Counted from the stretch's first letter, positions 37,050 through 45,900 are shown. The stretch: 64,000 nt of DNA from RGIG9060 sp036307825 (GCA_036307825.1 JAXJWW010000073.1:1-64000), one strand, 5' to 3'. The notes: a model not told the origin generated them from the sequence alone. Numbers and translations are program-made.

Positions 37050-37991
37050 TTATTTCTTAGAATAAAATTCCAAAACACTACGAGCAAAAGTATATGCATT
37101 TTTTATTTCGCTGATGTTTTCAAAATAATCTTTGTGCAAAATCATTCTGCCATCAAAAAATGAAATCATTTCTTCAAAAGTCTTTTCTTTCACCATTGGA
37201 GATGAAATCAATTTTGTATAATTTGCAAGCATTACAGCAAAATCATTTAAAACCGGAATTTTCATACAAGTTGTGATTATTCCGTTTCCAATTCCAAGAT
37301 TTGCACTTAGAAGTTCAAAGTTTGTTTCTATATCAGTATGAAACCAATTTTGAGATTTAAAATTACTGAGAATACAAGCATTATGAGCAGCCGCATTTCT
37401 TAACCGGCGAACTGAATCAAAATGAGGAGTATAATCACATTTCAAATTGAAAAACTCGTAATAATGGGCGTAGAAATCGATAAAATCAGAAAAAGCTAAT
37501 AACTCAACGATACTCCAAACAGAAGGACTTTCTTTGTAATTATCAAAAATCTGGCGATTATAAAAGTTAGAAGATGTGCTATAATTTTCCACTGTGTTTC
37601 GAACACGATTATGAGTTTCCATAAATTTTTGAACAACAAGATATCCATCATCCTTAGGATTTTCTTGGCAATCATTGATAATTTTTACTTTTAGGTAATG
37701 CTCAAAATCGATGGTCATTTTCAAAATCAATTTTCTAAAAAACATATCGATTGTGGAAAGTTCAACTAAATGCCCAAAATCAACTTTTGTATATTTACCC
37801 GCCTTTGTTTTTTCACCAAACTCAGCATATTGTTTTAACCTAAAAAAATAATTATGCTTAGCAAGAAAAACAGATGCTTCTTCTTCTGTTTTCAAATTAA
37901 AAGTGATTCCTAACTCGTCTTTACAATATGAAATAATTTCTGAGACTGTTAGTTTTTTGCCGATTGTCTGTTGTTTTTCTTTCTTTGCCAT
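37050..37991 (-). CDS. Abi_2 (AbiD/AbiF-type) abortive-infection protein
   Basis: FLAKHNYFFRLKQYAEFGEK near the start, the LSTIDMFFRKLILKMTIDFEHYLK helix pair and RRLRNAAAHNACILSNF follow the Abi_2 pattern. RNAAAH is an R-x4-H motif of HEPN ribonucleases, so the likely action is RNA cleavage after phage infection, killing or arresting the host cell. 313 residues, normal for the family. It is a single gene without a visible partner, and no operator of either family lies directly before its start at 37991. Confidence 0.85.
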   Translation of the reverse strand: MAKKEKQQTIGKKLTVSEIISYCKDELGITFNLKTEEEASVFLAKHNYFFRLKQYAEFGEKTKAGKYTKVDFGHLVELSTIDMFFRKLILKMTIDFEHYLKVKIINDCQENPKDDGYLVVQKFMETHNRVRNTVENYSTSSNFYNRQIFDNYKESPSVWSIVELLAFSDFIDFYAHYYEFFNLKCDYTPHFDSVRRLRNAAAHNACILSNFKSQNWFHTDIETNFELLSANLGIGNGIITTCMKIPVLNDFAVMLANYTKLISSPMVKEKTFEEMISFFDGRMILHKDYFENISEIKNAYTFARSVLEFYSKK

Positions 37992-38236
37992 GAGAAGTAT
38001 TATAACATGAAAATTCTATTAACAGTAAGAGAAAAGTACAATAAGAAGTAAGAAGGATAAAATAAATTAGCAAATGTTCTTCTACATTTTACCAGAGAAA
38101 TCCATCTTCTGTTCTGTAAAATTCATCACGGTACAAAACTTTTTTTTCTAGAATTGTCCATACCTAAATTATGTTTGTTTGCATTTTAAACTTCTCGTTT
38201 AATGAACTTTTATACAAATTAAGTTATAATAAATTT

Positions 38237-39085
38237 ATGGGAAAAAAATCCGTTTATCTAACCAGCGATTTACACATCGATCATTATTGCGATAATTCCT
38301 CACAAATTCCGGCGTTCATCGAAAAGTTTTTGCCAGAAGCAGAAGTTTTGTGCGTTGCAGGTGACACTTCCGATAATCCAAAACTTTTCATAGATTTTTA
38401 CCGCTTGGTATCAAAAAAATACAAACAAACTTTTTTGATTTTTGGAAACCACGATTTGACAGTTCGTCACGATGATTATTTTTTGCAAAATCCTTTTACT
38501 GACACTCAAACAAAATTGAACTGGCTCAAAGAAAAACTTGCAGAAATTCCCAATGTAACTTTGCTCGATGGAACTGTAGCAAAATACGAGAACATAAAAA
38601 TCGGTGGAACAATGGGATTTAATGATTTTTCAGTTGGGTCAAATATTTATCCTCGTACAAAAACTGAACTCCAAAAAGAATGGCTCTCTTGGTTTGATAA
38701 TGTTAACTGGCGATACAAAAATAATAATCCTGATTTGATTTTACAAATCGAACTAAATAAACTTGATGCAATCCTTCAGGAAAAACCTGATATTGTGATG
38801 ACACATTTTATTCCAACCGCTGTAGGAATTCCAAAGAAATATCAAGCTGAAATTACTAACGCATTTTTCTATTTTAATGCTGATGAATTTTTATCCAAAA
38901 TGAAATCAAATTCAATTTGGCATTGTGGTCACACTCACGATTCAAGCAAAAAAATTCATTCTATTAAAAATGGACTTTTCACAAAAAAAATTAATCTTCT
39001 GGTAAATCCTATCGGCTACCCTTTCGAAACAAACAAAACTTTCAGTTTGAAATCCAGATGCAAAGATTTTTTATGTAAAATGTGA
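38237..39085 (+). CDS. Calcineurin-like metallophosphoesterase
   Basis: DLHIDHY (D-x-H), GDTSDN (GD), FGNHDLT (GNHD), MTHF and CGHTHD (GHxH-type end) are the metal-binding motifs in order. About 282 residues from the ATG at 38237, which starts the conserved part; the ATG at 38171 would add 22 hydrophobic non-conserved residues. It hydrolyses phosphoesters of unknown type, with two metal ions. It stands alone between the Abi_2 protein and the sigma factor, whose gene converges on it. A second, different phosphoesterase lies at 59766 with a broken copy at 51699. Confidence 0.9.
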   Translation: MGKKSVYLTSDLHIDHYCDNSSQIPAFIEKFLPEAEVLCVAGDTSDNPKLFIDFYRLVSKKYKQTFLIFGNHDLTVRHDDYFLQNPFTDTQTKLNWLKEKLAEIPNVTLLDGTVAKYENIKIGGTMGFNDFSVGSNIYPRTKTELQKEWLSWFDNVNWRYKNNNPDLILQIELNKLDAILQEKPDIVMTHFIPTAVGIPKKYQAEITNAFFYFNADEFLSKMKSNSIWHCGHTHDSSKKIHSIKNGLFTKKINLLVNPIGYPFETNKTFSLKSRCKDFLCKM

Positions 39086-39134
39086 TTATTGGAAAAAGAA
39101 TATTTCTAAAATTGATAAAAACCTATTTGGAGCA

Positions 39135-39851
39135 TTATGCAACAAATTTTTTAATAGTGTTAAAGGCTTTGGATTCAATGTTTGCAGCAGTTTGATGTGA
39201 TACATTTAACATTTTTGCAATTTCCCTTAAGGAAAGAGGTCCATTTTCATGGTGGTTCAAATTGTAGTGAAGTGTTACCACTTTTCTTTGGTCACCTGGA
39301 AGAGAATTTACAACATTTAAAAGTTCATGACACATTGTCTTATTCATAAAAATTTGTTCTGGAGATAAAGTATTATTAGCACTTACTTTGTAAACAAAGG
39401 GAACCTTATCTTCATCTTCTTCGGAAGAAAAACAATCCATATCGATTTCCCTGTAGATATAAATAAGTTTTTTACAATACCGATAAGTTTTAACACTCCA
39501 CCCAAGACATGAAGCGATATTTTCATCAGTAAGTTCAGTTCCTCTTGAAATTAAATATTCTTTTACTTTTTTGATACTTACTGACTTTTTATAAAGTCGT
39601 TCTGGCATTTCTTGTGTAGAGTTTATAAGTTTGTTTTTTAGTTTAAACCAAATGAATGTAGAAAGAGCACCTTTTGAAGGGTCATATTCATTTATTTTAT
39701 CTAGAAGGAGCAAAACTGCTTGTTGTGTTAAGTCTTCTGTTTCTAAAGTTGAATATTCAATTTCATTAACTAATTTATTGATAAGAGCCATATTGTTGAT
39801 AATGAGATCATAAGAATTATTTGATTGAATAGATTTATTTGTTTTCATCAT
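39135..39851 (-). CDS. Sigma-70 family RNA polymerase sigma factor, 238 aa
   Basis: ETEDLTQQAVLLLLDKINEYDPSKGALSTFIWFKLKN is region 2 (the DPSKGxxFxTxxWxxI type). SLPGDQRKVVTLHYNLNH and SLREIAKMLNVSHQTAANIE are region 4 with its helix-turn-helix. A middle helical segment corresponds to region 3. AAGGAG precedes ATGATG at 39851. Plasmid- or phage-borne sigma factors of this size direct transcription of accessory genes. No anti-sigma gene is adjacent. Which promoters it serves cannot be read here. Confidence 0.85.
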   Translation of the reverse strand: MMKTNKSIQSNNSYDLIINNMALINKLVNEIEYSTLETEDLTQQAVLLLLDKINEYDPSKGALSTFIWFKLKNKLINSTQEMPERLYKKSVSIKKVKEYLISRGTELTDENIASCLGWSVKTYRYCKKLIYIYREIDMDCFSSEEDEDKVPFVYKVSANNTLSPEQIFMNKTMCHELLNVVNSLPGDQRKVVTLHYNLNHHENGPLSLREIAKMLNVSHQTAANIESKAFNTIKKFVA

Positions 39852-40135
39852 AGATATGCTCCTTGTATAATACTTTTAAGTGTGTTTTCGATTGTATAAT
39901 ATAGTTTTCTAAGTACAGAAATTTGATAAAATTTATTTATAATTTTCACTTTTTTTGTAAATTTTTGCCTTTTTTTCTATTTCTTTGTATAGACAGTCAC
40001 GAAATTTACATAAAATCAAAAACTTCACGTTTTTTCGTAAATTAGACAAAAAGATTATTTGTAATGAATTTATTGGTGAAATAATTTTACGAGATAAAAA
40101 ATGTTTGTTGAATTTAATCAGAGAAAAAAGATTAA

Positions 40136-41887
40136 CTACAGTTTGTACCTAATTTCACCTTCAATATTATGGCGTCTTTTCCATTCTTCAATTGGATAAT
40201 AATATTTTCTGTTGATACTTGCGTTCGCTGGTCCAGAAGCTTGTCTAATTACATACCTATAAGTAGACATATCTTGTTGAACTTCAATACATGCTTTCAT
40301 TTTATTTTTCACTATCAAAACAACAATTATAGATTTTAATGATAAAACTTTGTCACGATAAAGATATCCAACACAATTTCGCATTTTTGTACTAATTTCG
40401 TAGAGTTCATCTGTATTTCTTGGAATAGCAAAAAAGTATGAATTTTTTGTTCCTCTTTTCATTATGTCTTTACCAAGATTATAATCTCTAGTTGTTGGAG
40501 CAGTTTCTTTTTCAATATCTTCGAATTTGTACAAATCATCCATCTCCATTGGTTCGTCGTCAATAATTTCATAATCATCAGCAACAAGAACTTCATCTTT
40601 ATCATAACAAGGAGAATCATTGGATTGATTTTTTTGCGCTTTCAACATCATCAACCGATTTTCTTTGATAGATTCATAATCTTTCTTAATCAAATCGTTT
40701 TCTATAGGAGCAACAAAATCTTCAAACCTCAAAATATCCTGACTATATTTAATTTCTTTAATTCTATATTTTGCGGCATTGGAAGTATATCCAATATAAT
40801 TATCATCATCTTCGTCTTGAGCAAAATATTGAATCAATTGGTCATGCATTTGAAGAGTAAAACCCTCTTTCAAAATTCTTTCATGAAAGGCAACTGGTAA
40901 ATGAATTGCATTGTAATAATAAATATCAATAGCATCTAAAATTGTATTAATATTAGTATCTTTAAAAAACTTAATTAATCTTTTGGCGATTACAGATTCA
41001 GTTTTATTAGTACGAGCATTTTGAACCCAAAGTCTTAATCCATCAAGAAGGGGTTTTTCTGATTTTGCATAAACTGACCTTTTGATAATTGAAAACCGAA
41101 GAAAATCATTTGTAATAAAAATGTTATAAATATTTTCGTCAGAAACTAAGGTTCTAATTGCATCAGAATTTGTAAATCCTAAATATTGAGCAAAAGCATG
41201 AAGAAAAATGAGTTCTGGAGTTTTGTGAAAATCTTTACGAAGTTGTTTTGTAGTTTTTATTTGAATAAGTTTACAAAAATCCTTAAAAAGATTTAAATCA
41301 TTGCGAAAATTAAAGTTACGAATATTATCAATTTTTTTTTCAATTTTAGAAAACTCGGGACAACTTGGATATCTTACGAAATCCCTTAGTTCAACATTTT
41401 CTACATGAAAATCAACATCATATATTTTTTTACATAGTCTTAAAATAATAGTCATTATTTCATTATTTAATTCCGTAGAAATTTGTTTTATATCAAAATT
41501 TTCAGGATGACTGATTCTTCCATTTTTAAAATCGATTATCTTGGAGCAAACACTTTGAGTATGATATATTTGTTTTTCGTAAACATCTAAATAAGACCAT
41601 TTTTCATTTACCCTGATTACTAAGTTTTCTAAATCAACATAAAATTCGTATTGATTCTTATTCCAATTTTTAGTTAAACCAATACTTGATGGTAATGGAA
41701 TTCCACATGAAAAGAACATTTGATTATTTGGATAAATTGTTACATATTCCCATCGTTTATGAAAATCGCACCAACCTTGTTTTGTCTTATTATTAAATGG
41801 AATAAAAGACTGTGATTCTAAAGATAAACTAGGTTTTTCAAGAGATTGTGAAATTGTATTAAATTTTTGTGACCAACAAATAATCAT
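40136..41887 (-). CDS. PcfJ-like protein, 583 aa
   Basis: The C-terminal 110 residues, LYEISTKMRNCVGYLYRDKV, IVVLIVKNKMKACIEVQ and VIRQASGPANASINRKYYYP, fit the PcfJ-like pattern (xMxNCVxxY... then hxxxxxxhQxxGxxN). PcfJ proteins are frequent on plasmids and phages of unknown function. The first 440 residues are helical and unrecognised. The start at 41887 has no good ribosome-binding site. The gene lies next to the sigma factor and is transcribed in the same direction. Confidence 0.75.
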   Translation of the reverse strand: MIICWSQKFNTISQSLEKPSLSLESQSFIPFNNKTKQGWCDFHKRWEYVTIYPNNQMFFSCGIPLPSSIGLTKNWNKNQYEFYVDLENLVIRVNEKWSYLDVYEKQIYHTQSVCSKIIDFKNGRISHPENFDIKQISTELNNEIMTIILRLCKKIYDVDFHVENVELRDFVRYPSCPEFSKIEKKIDNIRNFNFRNDLNLFKDFCKLIQIKTTKQLRKDFHKTPELIFLHAFAQYLGFTNSDAIRTLVSDENIYNIFITNDFLRFSIIKRSVYAKSEKPLLDGLRLWVQNARTNKTESVIAKRLIKFFKDTNINTILDAIDIYYYNAIHLPVAFHERILKEGFTLQMHDQLIQYFAQDEDDDNYIGYTSNAAKYRIKEIKYSQDILRFEDFVAPIENDLIKKDYESIKENRLMMLKAQKNQSNDSPCYDKDEVLVADDYEIIDDEPMEMDDLYKFEDIEKETAPTTRDYNLGKDIMKRGTKNSYFFAIPRNTDELYEISTKMRNCVGYLYRDKVLSLKSIIVVLIVKNKMKACIEVQQDMSTYRYVIRQASGPANASINRKYYYPIEEWKRRHNIEGEIRYKL

Positions 41888-41965
41888 GTTATATATATTA
41901 GGATGAAAAAAATAAATGTCTAATTAACAGTAATAAAATAAATAAAAATATTCAACAAAAAAAAT

Positions 41966-41996
41966 GACCTTGTCCAAAATTTTGTGTAAATGGCAG
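41966..41996. mobile_element. Isolated IS256-family terminal inverted repeat
   Basis: GTCCAAAATTTTGTGTAAA with flanking bases is the same end as at 3731-3749, including TGGCAG after it, but no transposase sequence is left. A footprint of an element that was lost, 30 bases downstream of the 42030 gene. Confidence 0.7.
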
Positions 41997-42029
41997 ATTC
42001 ACAAAATTAGACCTTGTAGTTTAATTTTT

Positions 42030-42368
42030 CTATTCCATAATAACTCGTTCACCATCAATCCAAAATTCTTCAATTTTTCCGTAATCGCTGATAATCGCAG
42101 GATATAAATTTCCGAACACATCCATTTGTTTATTAGACAATTTTCCGTTTTCCCAATGTTCAGTATGGCTATCATCAAATTGAACTGCTGGTATATCCTC
42201 CTCAGAATGTAAAAATCCATCTTTCCAATTTAGAATACAAGAAATTGCTTCTTGGCCATACTTATTTTCAAAAATCTTAAATTCTGAACCTTGTTTTAGA
42301 TTTCCATTTTCGTCCAAAAAAGGTTTTTCCCTTTCCATCAATTTTATAAATCTTGATACTGTTTCCAT
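42030..42368 (-). CDS. Hypothetical protein of the EFWxxG family, 112 aa
   Basis: AVQFDDSHTEHWENGKL, GNLYPAIISDYGKIEEFWID resembles the repeated strand/turn pattern (NVYDxNGNII..., EFWTKGxPxGxPA) of the proteins at 43647 and 50212, so I place it as a divergent paralogue. Soluble, no catalytic motif. An AAAGTTTAC palindrome overlaps its leader. Confidence 0.65.
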   Translation of the reverse strand: METVSRFIKLMEREKPFLDENGNLKQGSEFKIFENKYGQEAISCILNWKDGFLHSEEDIPAVQFDDSHTEHWENGKLSNKQMDVFGNLYPAIISDYGKIEEFWIDGERVIME

Positions 42369-42387
42369 TTTATTTCTCCTAGTATTT

Positions 42388-42409
42388 AAAGTTTACTGTA
42401 GTAAACTTT
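42388..42409. promoter_or_regulatory. Perfect palindrome in the leader of the 42368 gene
   Basis: AAAGTTTAC-TGTA-GTAAACTTT, 20 bp upstream of the ATG and next to its ribosome-binding site. It contains the GTTTA half of the second operator family but with different spacing, so it may bind a related repressor or work as a hairpin in the RNA. Confidence 0.5.
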
Positions 42410-42463
42410 TTTTTTATTTTATAGACTTTTGAAAAAAGATCTAAAAATAAAAAAATCAAAATT

Positions 42464-43012
42464 TTAATAATTTTTTTCAACAAACATAGCAAATTCAGTC
42501 CACGACATATCTGTTTGTAATTTGTATTTACTAATTACATCTGGTGGTGGCATTAAAAAATTATATTTTTTCCATAATCTTAAAGCATCATCTTTTTCTA
42601 ATTCCAATGGAATTATCTTATTGAATTGTTCAATAAGATTCCTGTTATATTGTTCAGTTCTTTCTTGTCCTTTTTTATATCTTTCTAATTTTCTTTGTCG
42701 AATTTGTTTATATTCTTCTTCAAAATCTTGTTTAAATTCTTCGTATTTTTCTTGAAAATCTTTTTCCATTTGGTCAATATCAGAAGATAAATTAACATAG
42801 ATTTTTTGATAAGTACTAGAACATTTATTATAAATTCTTCCCCAGATAATTTCAGTTAATTCATAGTATTTAATTTTTTGGTCATTTAAATCTTGCGTTA
42901 TATGAACAATATTATCTTTGTTAATTTTTTCTTTAACAATTTCCCATACATCATCTGCAAATTTTTCAATTTCGTAGTCTTTCCGATTTTTTTTGATTAC
43001 ATAATAATTCAT
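42464..43012 (-). CDS. Hypothetical charged helical protein, 182 aa
   Basis: The ATG at 43012 has TAGGAG upstream; the frame to 43042 lacks a site. Residues about 80-140 form a long Lys/Glu/Gln coiled coil (FQEKYEEFKQDFEEEYKQIR). No family recognised. An operator of the second family lies about 130 bp upstream and a GAAAGTC/GACTTTC double stem (43074-43109) lies in the leader, which may regulate it. Confidence 0.65.
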   Translation of the reverse strand: MNYYVIKKNRKDYEIEKFADDVWEIVKEKINKDNIVHITQDLNDQKIKYYELTEIIWGRIYNKCSSTYQKIYVNLSSDIDQMEKDFQEKYEEFKQDFEEEYKQIRQRKLERYKKGQERTEQYNRNLIEQFNKIIPLELEKDDALRLWKKYNFLMPPPDVISKYKLQTDMSWTEFAMFVEKNY

Positions 43013-43142
43013 TTGGATTTCTCCTAAAACATAATTTTTCAAGTTTTATTTTGTTACGATAAAACTCATAATCGAAAGTCAGGAAACCACTGTTCCTCAG
43101 CGACTTTCTATAATTATTTTAGGATAAAATTTTTGTTGTGTA

Positions 43143-43161
43143 ATTAAAGCGGTTGTTTAAA
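43143..43161. promoter_or_regulatory. Second-family operator (ATTAAAG-N5-GTTTAAA)
   Basis: Weaker member of the ATTAAAC-N5-GTTTAAA family, in the leader region of the 43012 gene. Confidence 0.45.
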
Positions 43162-43169
43162 ATAAAACA

Positions 43170-43200
43170 TCCCAAGCCCTACCGAAGTAGATACCTGGGA
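43170..43200 (-). terminator. Terminator with UUCG tetraloop
   Basis: On the minus strand TCCCA...TGGGA encloses CTAC-TTCG-GTAG, a very stable tetraloop hairpin, followed by TGTTTTATTTT. Placed to end transcription of the pseudogene at 43255-43556. Confidence 0.6.
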
Positions 43201-43254
43201 CGATTTTTGTGAAAGAAAGTTTAGATTTGTCATCTCTATTGACAAAGTATTCTT

Positions 43255-43556
43255 TTATGTTACAATTTTATTAGTTGTTGCAACATTATTAAGACTAAAC
43301 GTGTTGTTTTCAATGGCTTTGGTGAGTGATGTCTTATAGACACTAAGGTCTACCTCTTTCAAAAGTTTCCATCCTTTTGTCTTTTCTATATCAACCTTTT
43401 GTTTCCCATTTTTTTAAGATATTTTCTTAATGCTTCTACAACTTTTTTAGGTGTATCAGGTTGCAAATTATCAACAGACTCATTTTAGCTTCTGTCAATT
43501 AAATATTTTAGCAATGGAAACATCTTTTCATAATCTCCTGGATTTCTTGTTACCAT
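43255..43556 (-). pseudogene. Degraded gene of unknown family
   Basis: From the ATG at 43556 the frame reads MVTRNPGDYEKMFPLLKYLI, then DRS and a TAA, then continues in the same frame as NESVDNLQPDTPKKVVEALR...KKMGNK. A +1/-1 shift then leads to KVDIEKTKGWKLLKEVDLSV...NNVATTNKIVT and a stop at 43255. So one nonsense change and one indel break an ORF of about 100 codons. Family not recognised. Confidence 0.55.
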
Positions 43557-43646
43557 TATCTGCTTCAATTATATTATTTTTGACTTTCAGTTTTATCTTT
43601 TGTTGTCATAAAAGTTACAATTGATTTCATTTCCATACAACGCAAT

Positions 43647-44015
43647 TCATTCATCAAACGGAAAACAATCACTAGATGTTCGAATCGCAACGATATGTCC
43701 GTTATCCCAGTCTTCTTCGTAATATCCCATTTTTTGAGAAACTGCAGGATATCCTGATGGGTAACCTTTTGTCCAAAATTCTTGACCAAGATTGTATTCA
43801 ATAGCAGCTCGTTGAAGAATAATATTTCCATTTTCATCGTAGACATTTCCGTCAATAAGACCATTTACAAATCTAACGATAGAACCATCTTTCATTTTCT
43901 TTTCGCCATTATATAGTTTACATTTTTTGTCTGTCATCAAAAGTCCAATAAAATCTTTGTAACGAGATTTTGATTCTTCATTGTTTGTTGTAAATCTTTC
44001 TTTTATTTCGTACAT
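43647..44015 (-). CDS. Hypothetical protein of the EFWTKG family, 122 aa
   Basis: FVNGLIDGNVYDENGNIILQ, LGQEFWTKGYPSGYPAVSQK and GYYEEDWDNGHIVAIR match, motif by motif, the N-terminal 125 residues of the protein at 50212 (MIDGNIYDQYGDII, EYWTKGFPDGNPAI, GEYEEYWKDKQLITIR). The strand-turn-strand pattern resembles MORN or WYEYD units. A second-family operator lies 64 bp upstream. Function unknown. Confidence 0.7.
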   Translation of the reverse strand: MYEIKERFTTNNEESKSRYKDFIGLLMTDKKCKLYNGEKKMKDGSIVRFVNGLIDGNVYDENGNIILQRAAIEYNLGQEFWTKGYPSGYPAVSQKMGYYEEDWDNGHIVAIRTSSDCFPFDE

Positions 44016-44078
44016 AATAACTCCAAAAAAAATTTTCCATTTCTAAAATAAATTTTATTTGAAGTATTATGATTTGTC

Positions 44079-44097
44079 ATTTAACTTATGGTTTAAA
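44079..44097. promoter_or_regulatory. Second-family operator (ATTTAAC-N5-GTTTAAA)
   Basis: Preceded by TGTC, as at 45882 and 53950. It lies 64 bp upstream of the 44015 gene and just ahead of the -35 box of the divergent candidate RNA. Confidence 0.65.
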
Positions 44098-44111
44098 AAA
44101 TTATTTATCAC

Positions 44112-44139
44112 TTGACATATTTTTCCTATCATTTATATT
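44112..44139 (+). promoter_or_regulatory. Sigma-70 promoter candidate for the structured RNA
   Basis: TTGACA at 44112-44117 (perfect -35) and TATATT at 44134-44139, 16 bp apart. One of the closest matches to consensus that I see in the window. Confidence 0.6.
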
Positions 44140-44146
44140 AGAAACA

Positions 44147-44324
44147 TGACAATTTTGCTCATTACACAAGATTGTTGATGGTGTCAACATAGTAGATATG
44201 GCTTTCTCTTTAAGAGAACGCCATATTGTAGGTGCAACTCCTACCGCAACCTTGTTATATTTTTGCTCCTATATCTGCATAGAGGTCATTCGACTGGCTG
44301 TGGTACAGATTAGGAGCTTTTTTT
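44147..44324 (+). ncRNA. Candidate structured non-coding RNA, about 178 nt
   Basis: No ORF of note, but four hairpins follow each other: GTTGA/TCAAC (44174-44188), ATATGGC with TTCTC and complement (44196-44226), GTAGG/CCTAC (44228-44244), and GCTCCTA/TAGGAGC (44265-44317) followed by TTTTTTT. A consensus promoter stands just upstream. Promoter, structured body and terminator together make a free-standing RNA gene the simplest reading. Sequence does not match any RNA class that I can name (not tRNA, tmRNA or SRP RNA). The terminator overlaps the end of ATPase C on the other strand. Confidence 0.55.
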
Positions 44325-45657
44325 ATAAAAGAAAAGCCATATAATATGGAATTGTTATTTTATTTTCAGCAACACCCACGTTGTTTTCTGAAAGTTTATA
44401 ACAAAGATTCACATCATATTGTGGATTTTTTAAAACAGTGTTAGCAGATTTTGTATTTCCAGTCGTTGATTTTACTTCAATAAGGGAGATTTCATCCTTT
44501 ACTTTTGAAATAAAATCAATTTCAAGCCCAGAATCTTTATGAAAATAATAAAGTTTTTTATCTTGTTTTGAAAAACTATCAGCGATGATATTTTCAAAAA
44601 TAGCACCCTTATAAATACCTAAATCACCAGATAAAATTTTTGCAGGACAATCCCGATCAAGCATTGAAATAAAAAGTCCTGAATCTTGCATATAGATTTT
44701 AAAAATATTGTCTATTTTGTTTCCTTCAAGTGGCTCTGAAATATTATTAAGATTGTAACAAAGATTTATAATTCCAAAATCACACAACCATTGAATTGCA
44801 GGAAGATATTTTTCTGAACGCCCCTTTTTCTCCAAAGTAGAAAATACAAATTTTTTATTTTCCTTTGCTAGTTGAGCAGGGATTGAATCAAAAACTCTAT
44901 TTATTCTACCAAGTAAAGAAAAGTCAATTTCTTCATTTTCATTTTCATCAAGATGTTTACCGAAATCATCTTTGTATTCTTCAATAATATCATGTTGCTC
45001 TTGCAAAACTACATTCATATCATTTGTAGAAATAAATCTATCAACAATATAAGGTAAACCACCAACACAAATATATTCTTTAAAATATCTAAGCATTGCC
45101 TGATGAGTTGCTTCGCTTACAGGAGTTTTAGTTTCGTAACATTCACGAATATAATCGATAACATTTTCATTTATACCTTTTGCCCATAGAAATTCTTCAA
45201 AATCCATAGGTTTCATATAAACAACGCGTTCAAATCCTGTTGGAACTCCTTTTCCTTTCTTTTTATTATATCCTTTTATTCCAAGAAGAGAACCTGTAGC
45301 AATAATATCGAATCTTCCATCTTCGCAAAAAGGTTTGATACTGGATCGTGCATTTGCACATTCTTGTATTTCATCAAATATTATTACAGTATTTCCTTCT
45401 TCAAATCGAGAATTAGGAAATAAAGCCGATAAATCGATAATAATTCTGTTAACATTCAAATCATAATCAAAGATTTTTTTTGCACTTTCGTTTTCTTTAA
45501 AATTTACATATATAACATTTTTATAATTTTCTTTTGCAAATTCACGAACACTATAAGTTTTTCCAATCTGTCTAAGCCCTTTAATAACAAGAGCTTTCTT
45601 TTTTCCTGTAGAATTCTTCCAATTTTCCAGCTCAAGCATTATTTTTCTTCTAAACAT
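44323..45657 (-). CDS. AAA_14 / DUF4143 ATPase C
   Basis: IKGLRQIGKTYSVREFAKEN (Walker A), VIIFDEIQECANARSSIKPF (Walker B), FDIIATGSLLGIKGYNKKKG and PMDFEEFLWAKG place it in the AAA_14 family. The C-terminal DUF4143 part has LEIDFISKVKDEISLIEVKS, again a D...ExK pair. 444 residues. It is clearly more distant from A and B than those are from each other. The leader carries its own array of 33-bp-period repeats; GTAGGAG inside the leader is the ribosome-binding site. Confidence 0.9.
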   Translation of the reverse strand: MFRRKIMLELENWKNSTGKKKALVIKGLRQIGKTYSVREFAKENYKNVIYVNFKENESAKKIFDYDLNVNRIIIDLSALFPNSRFEEGNTVIIFDEIQECANARSSIKPFCEDGRFDIIATGSLLGIKGYNKKKGKGVPTGFERVVYMKPMDFEEFLWAKGINENVIDYIRECYETKTPVSEATHQAMLRYFKEYICVGGLPYIVDRFISTNDMNVVLQEQHDIIEEYKDDFGKHLDENENEEIDFSLLGRINRVFDSIPAQLAKENKKFVFSTLEKKGRSEKYLPAIQWLCDFGIINLCYNLNNISEPLEGNKIDNIFKIYMQDSGLFISMLDRDCPAKILSGDLGIYKGAIFENIIADSFSKQDKKLYYFHKDSGLEIDFISKVKDEISLIEVKSTTGNTKSANTVLKNPQYDVNLCYKLSENNVGVAENKITIPYYMAFLL

Positions 45658-45671
45658 ACAAATCTCCTACA

Positions 45672-45751
45672 ACACTTTTTCTAGGGAGTTTTTGATAAAA
45701 AATTACACTTTTTCAAGCGAGTTTATGCTTAGATTATACACTTTTCCTAAC
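45672..45751. repeat. 33-bp-period tandem array upstream of ATPase C (three copies)
   Basis: ACACTTTTTC, ACACTTTTTC and ACACTTTTCC begin at 45672, 45705 and 45738 on the plus strand, exactly 33 bp apart. On the coding strand the core reads GAAAAAGTGT, close to the AAAAGGTGT core of ATPase B. An in-frame TAG shows it is not coding. Confidence 0.8.
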
Positions 45752-45881
45752 AAGTTAGCAACGAAAAAATTACAGAAAACTCATATTGTTTAATACCAGA
45801 GATATATCTTTGTGTTTTTTTCTTTTTTAATCATAATGCTCTTCCTCAAAACAAATTATATTTGAAACAATCCAAATTGTC

Positions 45882-45900
45882 ATTTAACTTGTGGTTTAAA
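45882..45900. promoter_or_regulatory. Second-family operator (ATTTAAC-N5-GTTTAAA)
   Basis: TGTC precedes it. 113 bp upstream of the ATPase at 46014, in a 356-base gap whose left part is the ATPase C array. Confidence 0.65.

Noticed and set aside
43074..43109. Terminator upstream of the 43012 gene
   Set aside because: Good stem (GAAAGTC with inner AGGAA) but no T-run on either strand; kept only as a possible leader structure.
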